Of a stretch of DNA of 10,643 nucleotides, positions 1 to 7,111 are shown in pieces. Both the position numbers and the translations under genes were made by a program. The notes beneath the pieces are model-generated. The model was not told the origin of the DNA. It saw nothing but the letters and a program-made list of their open reading frames with translations, and did no database searches. The DNA is from JBGTIS01 sp041745535 (lineage in GTDB: Bacteria; Bacteroidota; Bacteroidia; Cytophagales; Cyclobacteriaceae): the NCBI GenBank assembly GCA_041745535.1, contig JBGTIS010000198.1, forward strand, positions 1-10,643. Reading direction: 5' to 3'. Each line of letters opens with the position of its first letter. Positions within the stretch are counted from its first letter, which is position 1.

Positions 1-258
1 AATTTCCTGGTTGGTGTAACCAATAGAGGAGAAAACCAATACATTAGACCCTTCTGGTACCGTGATCTGGTAGTTACCATCGGTATCAGTTACAGTGCCG
101 GTAGTAGTACCTTTTACCAACACATTTACTCCGGGCAAAGCGCCTTCGCTGGTAGCAGCTACATTCCCGGAAATTACTTTCTGGGCATACACACTACTTG
201 CCATAATACAGACAAGTATTAGCGTAACCGCTAATTTAAAACTTAAAAAAATTTTCAT
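1..258 (-). CDS. SusC/RagA family TonB-linked outer-membrane protein, N-terminal part
   Basis: Only the first 86 codons are present; the gene runs off the left edge. The ATG (complement of 256-258) opens a signal peptide (MKIFLSFKLAV, hydrophobic to about residue 24, ending SSVYA-Q). It is followed by the carboxypeptidase-regulatory-like domain typical of SusC/RagA proteins: a VISGNV strand, ALPGVNVLVKGTTTGTVTD, a DGNYQITVP turn, and VLVFSSIGYTNQEI at the edge. In this family the domain precedes a TonB plug and a 22-stranded barrel, which imports glycans, peptides or chelates with a SusD lipoprotein partner. Neither barrel nor partner is in the window, so the substrate cannot be stated. The family call rests on the domain signature and is firm; the CarboxypepD_reg-like domain also occurs in other TonB-dependent receptors, so SusC rather than a generic receptor is slightly less certain. 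Confidence 0.9.
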   Translation of the reverse strand, partial: MKIFLSFKLAVTLILVCIMASSVYAQKVISGNVAATSEGALPGVNVLVKGTTTGTVTDTDGNYQITVPEGSNVLVFSSIGYTNQEI

Positions 259-635
259 AGGAATTTGTTTGAGAGGTTGAGAGTAAAATTTAATTCATTA
301 GCTAAAGTTCAAGTTTATCTTTTATTATTGTTTTGAAAAAAATACATTTTAGACCTAAAAAACCTGCTTCTATTTGTAATATCGCAAATTTTATGAGTAT
401 TTCCGTAAGATAACATAATTTTTTAAATGTACTCTTTACACTTTTTATTTAAACCCTATTTTTATCATTATAGCGTATTGATTACCACTTATTTGTATGG
501 TTGATGGGTTTTCAGAATAATAACCATAATGAGTGGATAGGATTTACCTGATCCTGCAAAATACTGGCGTTTCACTGCAAAAAGCTAGGATTTCTTCAGA
601 AGCTGGTATAAATCACAATCAATAAAAGCTGTCAC
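259..635. other. AT-rich intergenic region between susC-like gene and permease
   Basis: This 377-bp spacer separates two divergent genes, so it should carry promoters for both. It is strongly AT-rich between about 290 and 480. I looked for the Bacteroidota consensus (TTTG, about 19 bases, TAnnTTTG) on both strands and found only imperfect matches, for example TAAACTTG on the minus strand near 308-315 without a well-spaced upstream box. I see no RNA gene, no terminator hairpin and no recognisable gene remnant. No purine-rich ribosome site precedes either start codon, which is normal for this phylum. Confidence 0.5.
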
Positions 636-3056
636 ATGATCAAGAATTATTTGCTTATCGCCCTGCGGAATTTTCAGAAGCACAAAACCTTCACCCTCAT
701 TAACCTGCTGGGCCTTGCCATTGCACTGGGCTGTTCTATTTTGATTTATATGTTTATTGAGCATGAATTTACATTTGATAAGTTTCATGTTTATAATGAT
801 CGTATTTACAGAGTAGTGGCGGTAGAGAAAAATCTTGACAATGGCATGCAGGATTACACTATTTCTCAACCCTATCCTGTGGGTCCGACTTTGCAGGAAG
901 ACATGCCGGAAGTAGCGCGATTCGTACGCACCTCTTTTGAGGTGAAGAAATTTATAAAAAAGGGTACGGATGTGTATGAGGAGAAATTTGTTTTCGCGGA
1001 TTCTACCTTATTCAATGTGTTCACCTTTCCGCTGCTGTATGGAAACGCTGCTTACGCACTAAACAAACCCAATGCAGTAGCCATTAGCGCCAAAGCTGCC
1101 GGAAAATATTTTGGCGATACCAATCCGCTGGGGCAAACCCTGAGCATCCGGGTAGGCGAAACCTTTGAAGATTATGAAGTTACAGCAGTATTCCATGATA
1201 TTCCATCCAATTCAACCCTTCGTGCCGATTTTTTTCTTTCTATGATAGAAGAAAGTGTGGCAAAAGTTCAAGCAAATTTTCTCAACCCGGATGCCAACTT
1301 GTGGTATGTGTCGTCCTTTACCACGTATGTGCTGCTACACGAGAAAGCTTCTGTGGCAGGATTGGACGAAAAGCTGGCCAAAGTTCGCAATCAGTATTTT
1401 CCGGAAGAAGCTGAGTTTTTACGCAAAAGAAAGGAAGAGGCATGCGAAGACCTTGCCCGTACTTACCTTTTGCAAAACCTTACCGATATTCACCTGAATA
1501 CCGTCTTTCCCAGGCAGGGAACGGGCAGTAAACCTATTTATTCGTACATACTGGCGGGTATCGCAATCTGTATCCTGCTCCTTGCTTCCATTAACTTCAC
1601 CTTACTTTCTATCAGTCGTTCCCATAGCCGGGCTAAAGAAGTAAGCATCAGAAAAGTAGTCGGAGCAAGAAGAAGTCAGTTAATTGTACAATTCTGGGGC
1701 GAAGCCCTGCTTACCAGTCTGTTCGCCCTGGTGCTGGCATTGCTGCTAAGTGGACTGGCGCTACCGCTGTTCAATGCAAAGGCGCAGAAAGAACTTTCAT
1801 TAAGTACCTTGTCGCAACCGGCTTCTCTGGTAATTTTGCTTGCCATTACTTTACCTACCGGTATTATCGCAGGCGCCTATCCATCTTTGTTGCTGGCGGG
1901 TTTGAATGTGCAGACCGTTTTTAAAAGCAAACTGAGCACCGGAAGATCTGGTACTGTTCCGCATTTATTACTAACCACCCAGTTTGTACTGCCAATAATT
2001 TTCCTCTCCGTTACCGCTGTAATGATTGCCCAACTCAGGTTTATGCGACAAAAAGACCTGGGCTTTGAGACGGAACAGATACTGGTAATTGAGAACAATG
2101 CCACAGAACAAGCCCAGACCTACGACCGGTTTAAGCAACTGGCACAACAGCAAATCCCGGTGCGGGCAGTTACCCATACCGATGCAGCCTTTACCAAATC
2201 GAGTATAGTATTCGGTATGCGCGAACGCGAAGAGGATAAAATGCAATTTGTGTGGGCTTACCATGTGAAACCGGAGTTTTTTGACATGCTGGAGATCGAA
2301 TTTGTAGCGGGCAGGACATTCAATGAAGCACTGGCTTCTGACACTACAAATGCCATGATTGTAAATGAAGCTTTTGTGAAAACTTTCGGCTGGACCGACC
2401 CCATCGGTCAGGAAATAGAAGGGGATAAGATCATTGGGGTAGTAAAAGATTTTCATTTTCAGTCGCTGGCTAACGACATCGCGCCGGTTGCCTTTTACCT
2501 GCCCAAAAAAAGAAATGATCTTAAATACATACTGGTGAAACTGCAAAGCGACCAGCTATCCCAAAGTATTGCGGCACTATCAAACCTCTGGAACCAGGTA
2601 GGTAGTGATTTACCTTTTCAGTACAGTTTTCTGGATGAGGACATGCAGGCTTTGTATAAAGAAGATGCCAGGTGGACACAAATTTTAGAATGGATATCCG
2701 CTTTGTCTGTGTTCATTGCCTGCATGGGACTGATTGGTGTGGTAGGACTAAACGTAGCAAAGCGCAACAAAGAAATCGGCATCCGCAAAGTGCTAGGGGC
2801 TTCGGTAAGCAGTATTTTACTCTTGCTCTCTAAAGATTATATCAAGCTCATTCTCATTGCTTTGGTCATAGCTATTCCCGTTGCCAACTATTTTGTTACC
2901 GAATGGCTGCAAAGCTTTGCCTACCGCATAACGGTAAGTTGGTGGTTATTTGCTATTCCGGGCGTATTGGTGTTGCTAATCGCGCTCATTTCCGTAAGTG
3001 GGCAATCCATCACAGCAGCACGGACCAATCCGGTAGATAGTTTAAGGAGTGAGTAA
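636..3056 (+). CDS. ABC transporter permease, FtsX/MacB type (complete)
   Basis: An 806-residue inner-membrane permease with the duplicated layout usual in Bacteroidota. The order is an N-terminal helix (about 20-41, LINLLGLAIALGCSILIY), a first periplasmic MacB-type domain (about 45-290), a first FtsX core (about 300-425, with the cytoplasmic signature KEVSIRKVVGA near 334), another helix near 448-465, a second periplasmic domain (to about 680), and a second FtsX core (about 683-800, KEIGIRKVLGAS near 712). It ends NPVDSLRSE. The start MIKNYLLIALRNFQKHK is the standard opening of the family and fits its usual length of about 790-810. Such permeases pair with a separate LolD/MacB-like ATPase, which is not present here. 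They act in lipoprotein handling, efflux or antimicrobial-peptide resistance; the specific substrate cannot be told. Two decayed relatives follow at 3631-4122 and 5204-5269. Confidence 0.95.
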   Translation: MIKNYLLIALRNFQKHKTFTLINLLGLAIALGCSILIYMFIEHEFTFDKFHVYNDRIYRVVAVEKNLDNGMQDYTISQPYPVGPTLQEDMPEVARFVRTSFEVKKFIKKGTDVYEEKFVFADSTLFNVFTFPLLYGNAAYALNKPNAVAISAKAAGKYFGDTNPLGQTLSIRVGETFEDYEVTAVFHDIPSNSTLRADFFLSMIEESVAKVQANFLNPDANLWYVSSFTTYVLLHEKASVAGLDEKLAKVRNQYFPEEAEFLRKRKEEACEDLARTYLLQNLTDIHLNTVFPRQGTGSKPIYSYILAGIAICILLLASINFTLLSISRSHSRAKEVSIRKVVGARRSQLIVQFWGEALLTSLFALVLALLLSGLALPLFNAKAQKELSLSTLSQPASLVILLAITLPTGIIAGAYPSLLLAGLNVQTVFKSKLSTGRSGTVPHLLLTTQFVLPIIFLSVTAVMIAQLRFMRQKDLGFETEQILVIENNATEQAQTYDRFKQLAQQQIPVRAVTHTDAAFTKSSIVFGMREREEDKMQFVWAYHVKPEFFDMLEIEFVAGRTFNEALASDTTNAMIVNEAFVKTFGWTDPIGQEIEGDKIIGVVKDFHFQSLANDIAPVAFYLPKKRNDLKYILVKLQSDQLSQSIAALSNLWNQVGSDLPFQYSFLDEDMQALYKEDARWTQILEWISALSVFIACMGLIGVVGLNVAKRNKEIGIRKVLGASVSSILLLLSKDYIKLILIALVIAIPVANYFVTEWLQSFAYRITVSWWLFAIPGVLVLLIALISVSGQSITAARTNPVDSLRSE

Positions 3057-3120
3057 TTAGCTTGTAGAAAGAATGGATTATTAAGAAAATGATGCTAACT
3101 TTATTCTTAAAAGACGAATT

Positions 3121-3360
3121 ATGATAGTAGAATACATAAAAACCGCCATGAAGAAGGCCCAATATGAGATATTGGAAGATCATACTTTTTATGGAGAAAT
3201 TCCTGGCTTTGAGGGCGTTTATGCGAATGAATCTACCCTGGAGGATTGCAGAGATGAACTTGAGTCTGTACTGGAAGATTGGATTTTATTTAGTCTGACC
3301 CAGCAGCTACCATTACCTGTAGTGGATGGGGTGAAGCTAGAAGTTAAAAAAGTAGCTTGA
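3121..3360 (+). CDS. hicB: HicB-family antitoxin
   Basis: A 79-residue protein with the small HicB fold: a degraded RNase-H-like domain with strands QYEILED and FYGEIPGFEGVYAN, then the STLEDCRDELESVLEDWILFSL helix, and a tail LPLPVVDGVKLEV that is characteristic of short HicB proteins. It has no added DNA-binding domain, so any autoregulation would depend on the complex. HicB binds and blocks the HicA mRNA nuclease. The stop codon (TGA, 3358-3360) overlaps the ATG of hicA by one base, which implies translational coupling in the inverted hicBA order (antitoxin first). The start at 3121 is preceded by AAAAGACG but no clear ribosome site; an ATG at 3148 (MKKAQYEILED) is an equally plausible start. 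The gene follows the permease stop by 64 bases. Confidence 0.85.
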   Translation: MIVEYIKTAMKKAQYEILEDHTFYGEIPGFEGVYANESTLEDCRDELESVLEDWILFSLTQQLPLPVVDGVKLEVKKVA

Positions 3361-3632
3361 TGCCAGTTATCGGTCCTGTCAAAAGAAAGGAATTAATCCG
3401 TTATTTAAGAAAGCTTGGATTTGAAGGCCCTTTTTCAGGCGGTAAACATCAGTTTATGCTCAAGGATAAACTCCGACTTACGTTGCCCAACCCTCATCAA
3501 CAAGAGATTTCTCAAGCTTTGCTCCAAAGATTCTTAAGCAGGCCCAGATTACAAAAGAAGTATGGGAGGTTTTATGAAGCTTTCTTAGGTGTGTTATCTC
3601 TTACTAGAAAACCTGCTTCCCACTCAGCATGA
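3360..3632 (+). pseudogene. hicA: HicA-family toxin with frameshifted C-terminus
   Basis: HicA is a double-stranded-RNA-binding-fold ribonuclease that cleaves mRNA and is neutralised by HicB. Counting from ATG 3360 (a TTG at 3357 is a less likely start), residues 8-58 match the family: KRKELIRYLRKLGFE, then SGGKHQFM with the expected catalytic His30, then LTLPNPH and EISQALLQRFL. After codon 59 (TTA, 3534-3536) the frame reads SRPRLQKKYGRF and continues to a stop at 3632, which is not HicA-like. Reading one base back from 3536 gives KQAQITKEVWEVL and a stop at 3575-3577, exactly the usual HicA ending. A single missing base at 3533-3538 explains this. The fold core and the histidine are intact, so residual activity is possible; a sequencing error is also possible. 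The extended product would be 90 residues rather than about 73. Confidence 0.8.
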
Positions 3633-4122
3633 TTCTTCCTCTCGTTGAAAAACCCGGAAGGAAATCTACCCGGACTATACTTTTAGCTACAAACTGATTG
3701 CTGATGAATTGATGCGCAAACACCAGGAAGACACGCTTTTCTTCCGCATGATCATTAGCTTTACCATAGCCAGTATGCTCATCAGTTGTTTTGGCTTGTT
3801 TGGCATCACCGCTTTTACAGCCCTACAACGCACCAAAGAAATTGGCATCAGAAAAATACTGGGCGCTTCGGTTGCCAGCATTCTTGTACTGCTTTCTAAA
3901 GATTTTGTAAAACTGATCGTGATTGCCTTTGTACTGGCGGTGCCGGTAGCCAATTACTTTATGGCGGAATGGCTGCAAAGTTTCGCTTATCGGACTGAAC
4001 CGCACTGGTGGCTGTTTGCGCTACCTGGTGTGGTGGTACTGCTTATTACCCTGCTTTCGGTAAGTGGCCAGAGTTGGAAAGCTGCCCGACGAAATCCGGT
4101 GGATAGTTTGAGAAATGAGTAG
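3631..4122 (+). pseudogene. C-terminal remnant of a second FtsX/MacB-type permease
   Basis: From about 3649 the frame encodes EIYPDYTFSYKLIADELMRKH, which corresponds to the end of the second periplasmic domain. A complete final FtsX core follows, with helices, KEIGIRKILGASVASILVLL, ANYFMAEWLQSFAYR and the end NPVDSLRNE. It aligns along its whole length with the last ~160 residues of the intact permease at 636-3056, so it is a paralogue lacking its first ~650 residues. Homology seems to reach back to about 3631: ILPLVEK can be read up to an A5 run at 3648-3652, where one base is missing and a TGA (3646-3648) results. The open frame has an internal ATG at 3712, and a membrane-only fragment could in principle be made from it, but it has no periplasmic domains and should not work as a transporter. 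It lies directly after hicA. Confidence 0.88.
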
Positions 4123-4158
4123 CCAGTACCTGTATCCTATTCAGTTTAATGTACATAT

Positions 4159-4617
4159 TTAAATAATAAGCCTGTCATCCCAAAAGTAAGACTCTCTGTT
4201 TACAATCTTAATGTTTTTCTCCTGAAAATCCGGATGAGCTGTATTGATTATGTAATTATATTCATTCGGTATAACGGCAGAGGGTATCCTCAACACCAAA
4301 GAACTTTTATTCTGATACCAGTGGCTGCCCAATTGCTGTAACAATGGGTATGCGTTTTCCTGCCGCCAAGGCTGGGGCAAATCCTTTTGTTGTAGATTTG
4401 AGAAAAGTGCTTCCTCATCTGAAATATGGATAACCACTACTGTATACGCGTTATTAGGTTGAATAGCTGACCGATGTACTACCATTTCTAAGGTAGCCAG
4501 TGATCTTGAACCTGCTGTGTAGATTACATATTCGTTTTCATAATTCCACCGGTTGGCAGCGCCCGATGCGATAAGGTAATGAGCATATTGTGTTCTGCTT
4601 ATTCTAAAAACCTCCAC
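4159..4617 (-). CDS. RES-domain toxin (NAD+-targeting family)
   Basis: A 152-residue RES-domain protein. Seen in order: RISRTQYAHYLIASGAANRWN (residues 5-25, split here by the conserved glycine-alanine turn), YVIYTAGSRSLATLEMVVH (30-48), the W84 and Q94-LGSHW100 region, and VLRIPSAVIPNEYNYIIN (108-125). The conserved polar residues expected for the family are R23, Y33, E44 and S113. Characterised relatives (MbcT of Mycobacterium tuberculosis, Res of Pseudomonas putida) destroy NAD+, and ParT of Sphingobium ADP-ribosylates Prs. The only usable start is GTG (complement of 4615-4617), because an in-frame TAG lies just upstream. The gene follows its antitoxin with an 8-base gap, the usual antitoxin-first order. 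A weak GTG start may help keep toxin below antitoxin (inference). It converges with the permease remnant at 4122. The gene looks intact. Confidence 0.92.
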   Translation of the reverse strand: MEVFRISRTQYAHYLIASGAANRWNYENEYVIYTAGSRSLATLEMVVHRSAIQPNNAYTVVVIHISDEEALFSNLQQKDLPQPWRQENAYPLLQQLGSHWYQNKSSLVLRIPSAVIPNEYNYIINTAHPDFQEKNIKIVNRESYFWDDRLII

Positions 4618-4625
4618 TGCTATAA

Positions 4626-5048
4626 CTATACATTATCTCCATATTCTATGGCAGTGAGACGGCTATCAATGAACTTGATACCACTAATTGTATTAAGATA
4701 GCTCATGGGTTTTTTCTTTCCTACATAAAAATTCTCTGTTTCTAGCCAGCGACTAAATTTTTCCTGTGTTCCAAAAACCTCTATACCGTGTTTCATTAAT
4801 GCAATTAATAAGATGGTATGCTCCTGCAAATCTTCTTTAATGGTAGTATCTGTACTTTTATAAGTACGATAAGTTTTCACATTAATATTCAGCCAGTTGG
4901 CTATTACTTCATCACTAAATGTTACAAGAGATTTTAGTACTTTTAAACTCTTTGAGGTAATTGTTTTGCTGTCGATAAGATTTAACAGCTCAATTGGGTT
5001 GATTTTAGCAGGGATATGGTCAATCATAGATGCTTCTGTTATTAACAC
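4626..5048 (-). CDS. Xre/MbcA/ParS-family antitoxin (DUF2384)
   Basis: A 140-residue protein (133 if started at ATG 5027). An N-terminal helical Xre-like region (about 18-75, including FSDEVIANWLNINVKTYRTYK, the likely helix-turn-helix) is followed by the MbcA/ParS toxin-binding domain (about 78-140). The latter carries the family signature KHGIEVFGTQEKFSRWLETE, then KKPMSYLNTISG and LTAIEYG. Proteins of this type bind their RES toxin, block its NAD+ site, and repress their own promoter. The start is uncertain: the open frame begins at a GTG (complement of 5046-5048), but ATG at 5025-5027 (MIDHIPAK) is the more conventional choice. Direct repeats at 5064-5098 upstream are the likely operator. 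With the RES gene it forms a complete and apparently intact type II pair. Confidence 0.9.
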   Translation of the reverse strand: MLITEASMIDHIPAKINPIELLNLIDSKTITSKSLKVLKSLVTFSDEVIANWLNINVKTYRTYKSTDTTIKEDLQEHTILLIALMKHGIEVFGTQEKFSRWLETENFYVGKKKPMSYLNTISGIKFIDSRLTAIEYGDNV

Positions 5049-5063
5049 AATACCAATTTAGCC

Positions 5064-5098
5064 AATTTTACCTTTTTAAACAAGTAATTTTACCTTTT
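5064..5098 (-). promoter_or_regulatory. Tandem direct repeats, candidate operator of the RES/Xre pair
   Basis: The 13-base sequence AATTTTACCTTTT occurs perfectly at 5064-5076 and again at 5086-5098, with starts 22 bases apart, about two helical turns. A shorter related unit, CCAATTTA, abuts the first copy at 5053-5060. The repeats lie 16-37 bases upstream of the possible antitoxin GTG and 37-58 bases upstream of the ATG, which suits an autoregulatory operator. On the coding (minus) strand they read AAAAGGTAAAATT. The function is inferred from position and spacing. The -10/-35 boxes could overlap them, but I cannot place them with confidence. Confidence 0.5.
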
Positions 5099-5203
5099 CA
5101 ATTACTATACCTTGCTTACTTATTGGGAATTCACCAATCCGGAAGCTGCACTCCAACATAAAAGTAGTATTTTGCCCCAGTTGAGAAAAGGGGAGTTATT
5201 CGG

Positions 5204-5269
5204 AGGGTTAGCGGACAAACCTGGAAAGCTGTCCAACGAAATCCGGGAGATAGTTTAAGGAATGAATAA
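5204..5269 (+). pseudogene. 3'-terminal scrap of a third FtsX/MacB-type permease
   Basis: One frame here reads VSGQTWKAVQRNPGDSLRNE and stops at TAA 5267-5269. This matches the last 20 residues of the remnant ending at 4122 (VSGQSWKAARRNPVDSLRNE) and those of the intact permease (VSGQSITAARTNPVDSLRSE). The DNA similarity to the 4122 tail is roughly three quarters by eye over 63 bases. Upstream of about 5204 the permease frame is lost, and a stop occurs at 5165-5167. A preceding stretch (CAGTTGAGAAAAGG, from 5178) faintly resembles the segment that opens the second remnant, so an internal deletion is conceivable. It is far too short to be functional and simply marks another permease 3' end, three bases before the stop codon of the Uma2 gene on the other strand. 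Confidence 0.75.
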
Positions 5270-5272
5270 AGA

Positions 5273-5791
5273 TTAGAATGTGATGTTAAAGTTAAAAATC
5301 AGCGATTCTATTTTGCCGTCGCCTAAAAACTGCTCCTCGAAGTTTCCTTCTTTGAGGTCAAAACGGTATACATCCTTGTCATCCGGATCGACAATAAAAT
5401 ATTCCCTGACGCCTGCTTTTTCGTAGTTGCGAAATTTTTTATTGTAGTCGTAAAAAACCGTGCCCTTGGAACTCACTTCAATCACTACATCCGGAAATCC
5501 ATGATCCTGCATCAGTTCAGCCCGCTCACTCGCATACAAAAAAATATCCGGCTGGTATACGTTTTCTTCATCCAGATGCACATCCATTGGGGCAATCATG
5601 ACATGAAATGGATTGCTCTGATTGACAAGCACTTTCAACTGAAAAGCGATTTCCATTAGAATTTCCTGGTGTTTTTTTGTGGGACTAGGCATATTTACAA
5701 TTTTTCCTTCAATAAGTTGATATTTCGCGCCTTCCGGAAGTTGGTTATAATCTGCTACGGTGGCCTTTTTTGGAATGGAAATGGCTTTCAT
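5273..5791 (-). CDS. Uma2-family (DUF820) putative restriction-like endonuclease
   Basis: A 172-residue protein of the Uma2 family, which has the PD-(D/E)xK nuclease fold. Seen: the N-terminal YNQLPEGAKYQLIEGKIV (residues 15-32), SPTKKHQEI (36-44), then the core with D82 in VYQPDIFLYASE, E105 in PDVVIEVSS and K118/K119 in YNKKFRNYEKAGVREYFIVDP. These supply the D-E-x-K set. The usual S-x-S/T-x-x-x-D loop is represented by SSKGTVFYDYNKK. Length and start (ATG, complement of 5789-5791) fit the family, which is commonly 170-200 residues. The biological role of Uma2 proteins is unsettled: they are often numerous in a genome, sometimes linked to mobile DNA, and nuclease activity is predicted from fold. 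Its stop is three bases from the permease scrap ending at 5269. It appears intact. Confidence 0.88.
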   Translation of the reverse strand: MKAISIPKKATVADYNQLPEGAKYQLIEGKIVNMPSPTKKHQEILMEIAFQLKVLVNQSNPFHVMIAPMDVHLDEENVYQPDIFLYASERAELMQDHGFPDVVIEVSSKGTVFYDYNKKFRNYEKAGVREYFIVDPDDKDVYRFDLKEGNFEEQFLGDGKIESLIFNFNITF

Positions 5792-5929
5792 GTATCTGTA
5801 ATTTTTTACCTGTTCATACGTAAAATAACATACAAAAGATAGTTCAGGAATTACTCATTTACAAATTCTGGCTATTGGCATTTAAAACGCTAACTTTCTG
5901 CCAGGGTTAACAACAAACTATTATTGTAG

Positions 5930-7111
5930 ATGCGAATAGACTTAAAACACTTTTTTCTTTATACATCTTTTCTGATTCTTATCTGTTTTGCCGCCTTCTC
6001 TCAAAACACAGTCCGCCTTGGCGCGGAACGGATAGAAGTGTACCTGCCTGAGTTGTCAGGCAAAAAAGTAGGCATGGTGGTCAATCAAACCTCCATTATG
6101 GGAAATACGCATCTGGTAGACACATTACTGAGCCGGGGAGTAAATATCACCGGTATTTATGCGCCGGAACATGGCTACCGGGGCACCACGGAAAGAGGAA
6201 AAACGGTGGCTGACGACAAAGATGAGGCTTCCGGAATTACCATTTATTCCATTTATGGTGCCAAGAAAAAGCCTTCGCCTGAGGTGCTAAAAAATGTGGA
6301 ACTGATGATTTTTGATATGCAGGATGTAGGCGCCCGTTTCTTTACCTATATTTCAACCCTGCACTACATTATGGAAGCCTGTGCTGAAAATAACATAGAA
6401 CTTATGGTGCTGGATCGCCCGAATCCGATTGGACATTATGTGGATGGGCCGGTACTGGACCCTACATTTAAATCGTTCATTGGTATGCACCCCATACCCA
6501 TTGCCCATGGCATGACCATCGGAGAGTATGCGCAAATGATCAATGGAGAAGGCTGGCTGGCAAACGGCGCGCAGTGTACACTGAAAGTAATTACTTTAGA
6601 GAATTACACCCATCAGACTTTTTATCAGCTACCAGTTCCGCCCTCGCCCAACCTGCCGGATATGAAATCTGTTTACCTGTATCCTTCTATTTGCTTATTT
6701 GAGGGCACTTCGGTGAGTGAGGGACGTGGCACCTATAAACCGTTTCAGCAATTTGGAACGCCTACCTATACACCGCGAAATCATTCTTTTGTGCCCAAAC
6801 CGATTCCCAGCATGAGTTCTGACCCGAAGTTTGATGGACAAACCTGTTATGGATACGATTTATCAGAAACACCTATGGAAGAACTTCAGGCCATTGACCA
6901 CATCAGGCTGGCATACCTGCTGGAATTCTACCAAAAAGCCGCGCATAAAGAAAAGTTCTTTCAGCAATCGTTTAATTCGCTGGCAGGTTCCAAACAGTTG
7001 CAGCAACAGATTATAGCCGGAAAAACAGAAGAAGAAATCAGAGCCAGCTGGCAGGCAGGCTTGGAGGATTTTAAACTGAAAAGAAAAAAGTATTTATTGT
7101 ATCCGGAATAA
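5930..7111 (+). CDS. namZ: Exo-beta-N-acetylmuramidase, NamZ/DUF1343 family
   Basis: A 393-residue secreted enzyme of the DUF1343 family (GH171), whose characterised members in Bacillus subtilis and Tannerella forsythia remove terminal MurNAc from the non-reducing ends of peptidoglycan fragments. A signal peptide covers residues 1-24 (LKHFFLYTSFLILICFAAFSQ). The catalytic half shows VGMVVNQTS (47-55), YAPEHGYRG with E80-H81 (77-85), IYSIYG (105-110), IFDMQDVGARFFTYISTL (127-144), VLDRPNPIG, and HPIPIAHGMTIGEYAQMINGE. The C-terminal half has LPVPPSPNLP and the conserved FEGTSVSEGRGT loop. All expected motifs are present and length is normal. No amidase, NagZ or MurNAc transporter lies beside it, so it appears to be a stand-alone gene for wall recycling or scavenging. 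The ATG at 5930 places the signal peptide correctly. I see no convincing promoter in the 138 bases upstream. Confidence 0.93.
   Translation: MRIDLKHFFLYTSFLILICFAAFSQNTVRLGAERIEVYLPELSGKKVGMVVNQTSIMGNTHLVDTLLSRGVNITGIYAPEHGYRGTTERGKTVADDKDEASGITIYSIYGAKKKPSPEVLKNVELMIFDMQDVGARFFTYISTLHYIMEACAENNIELMVLDRPNPIGHYVDGPVLDPTFKSFIGMHPIPIAHGMTIGEYAQMINGEGWLANGAQCTLKVITLENYTHQTFYQLPVPPSPNLPDMKSVYLYPSICLFEGTSVSEGRGTYKPFQQFGTPTYTPRNHSFVPKPIPSMSSDPKFDGQTCYGYDLSETPMEELQAIDHIRLAYLLEFYQKAAHKEKFFQQSFNSLAGSKQLQQQIIAGKTEEEIRASWQAGLEDFKLKRKKYLLYPE

Noticed and set aside
1971..2546. A 191-codon minus-strand open frame
   Set aside because: It lies wholly within the intact permease gene, and its translation (rich in F, H and C, without a domain pattern) looks like a shadow of the plus-strand coding sequence.
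359..3618. AAAACCTGCTTC shared by the susC upstream region (about 359-371) and the hicA tail (about 3607-3619)
   Set aside because: It is a single 12-base match without further flanking similarity and is consistent with chance in AT-rich DNA.
5088..5258. Plus-strand open frame containing TYWEFTNPEAALQHKSSIL
   Set aside because: It has no ATG, overlaps the antitoxin operator and the permease scrap in another frame, and I recognise no family. Its last part is an out-of-frame reading of the permease tail.
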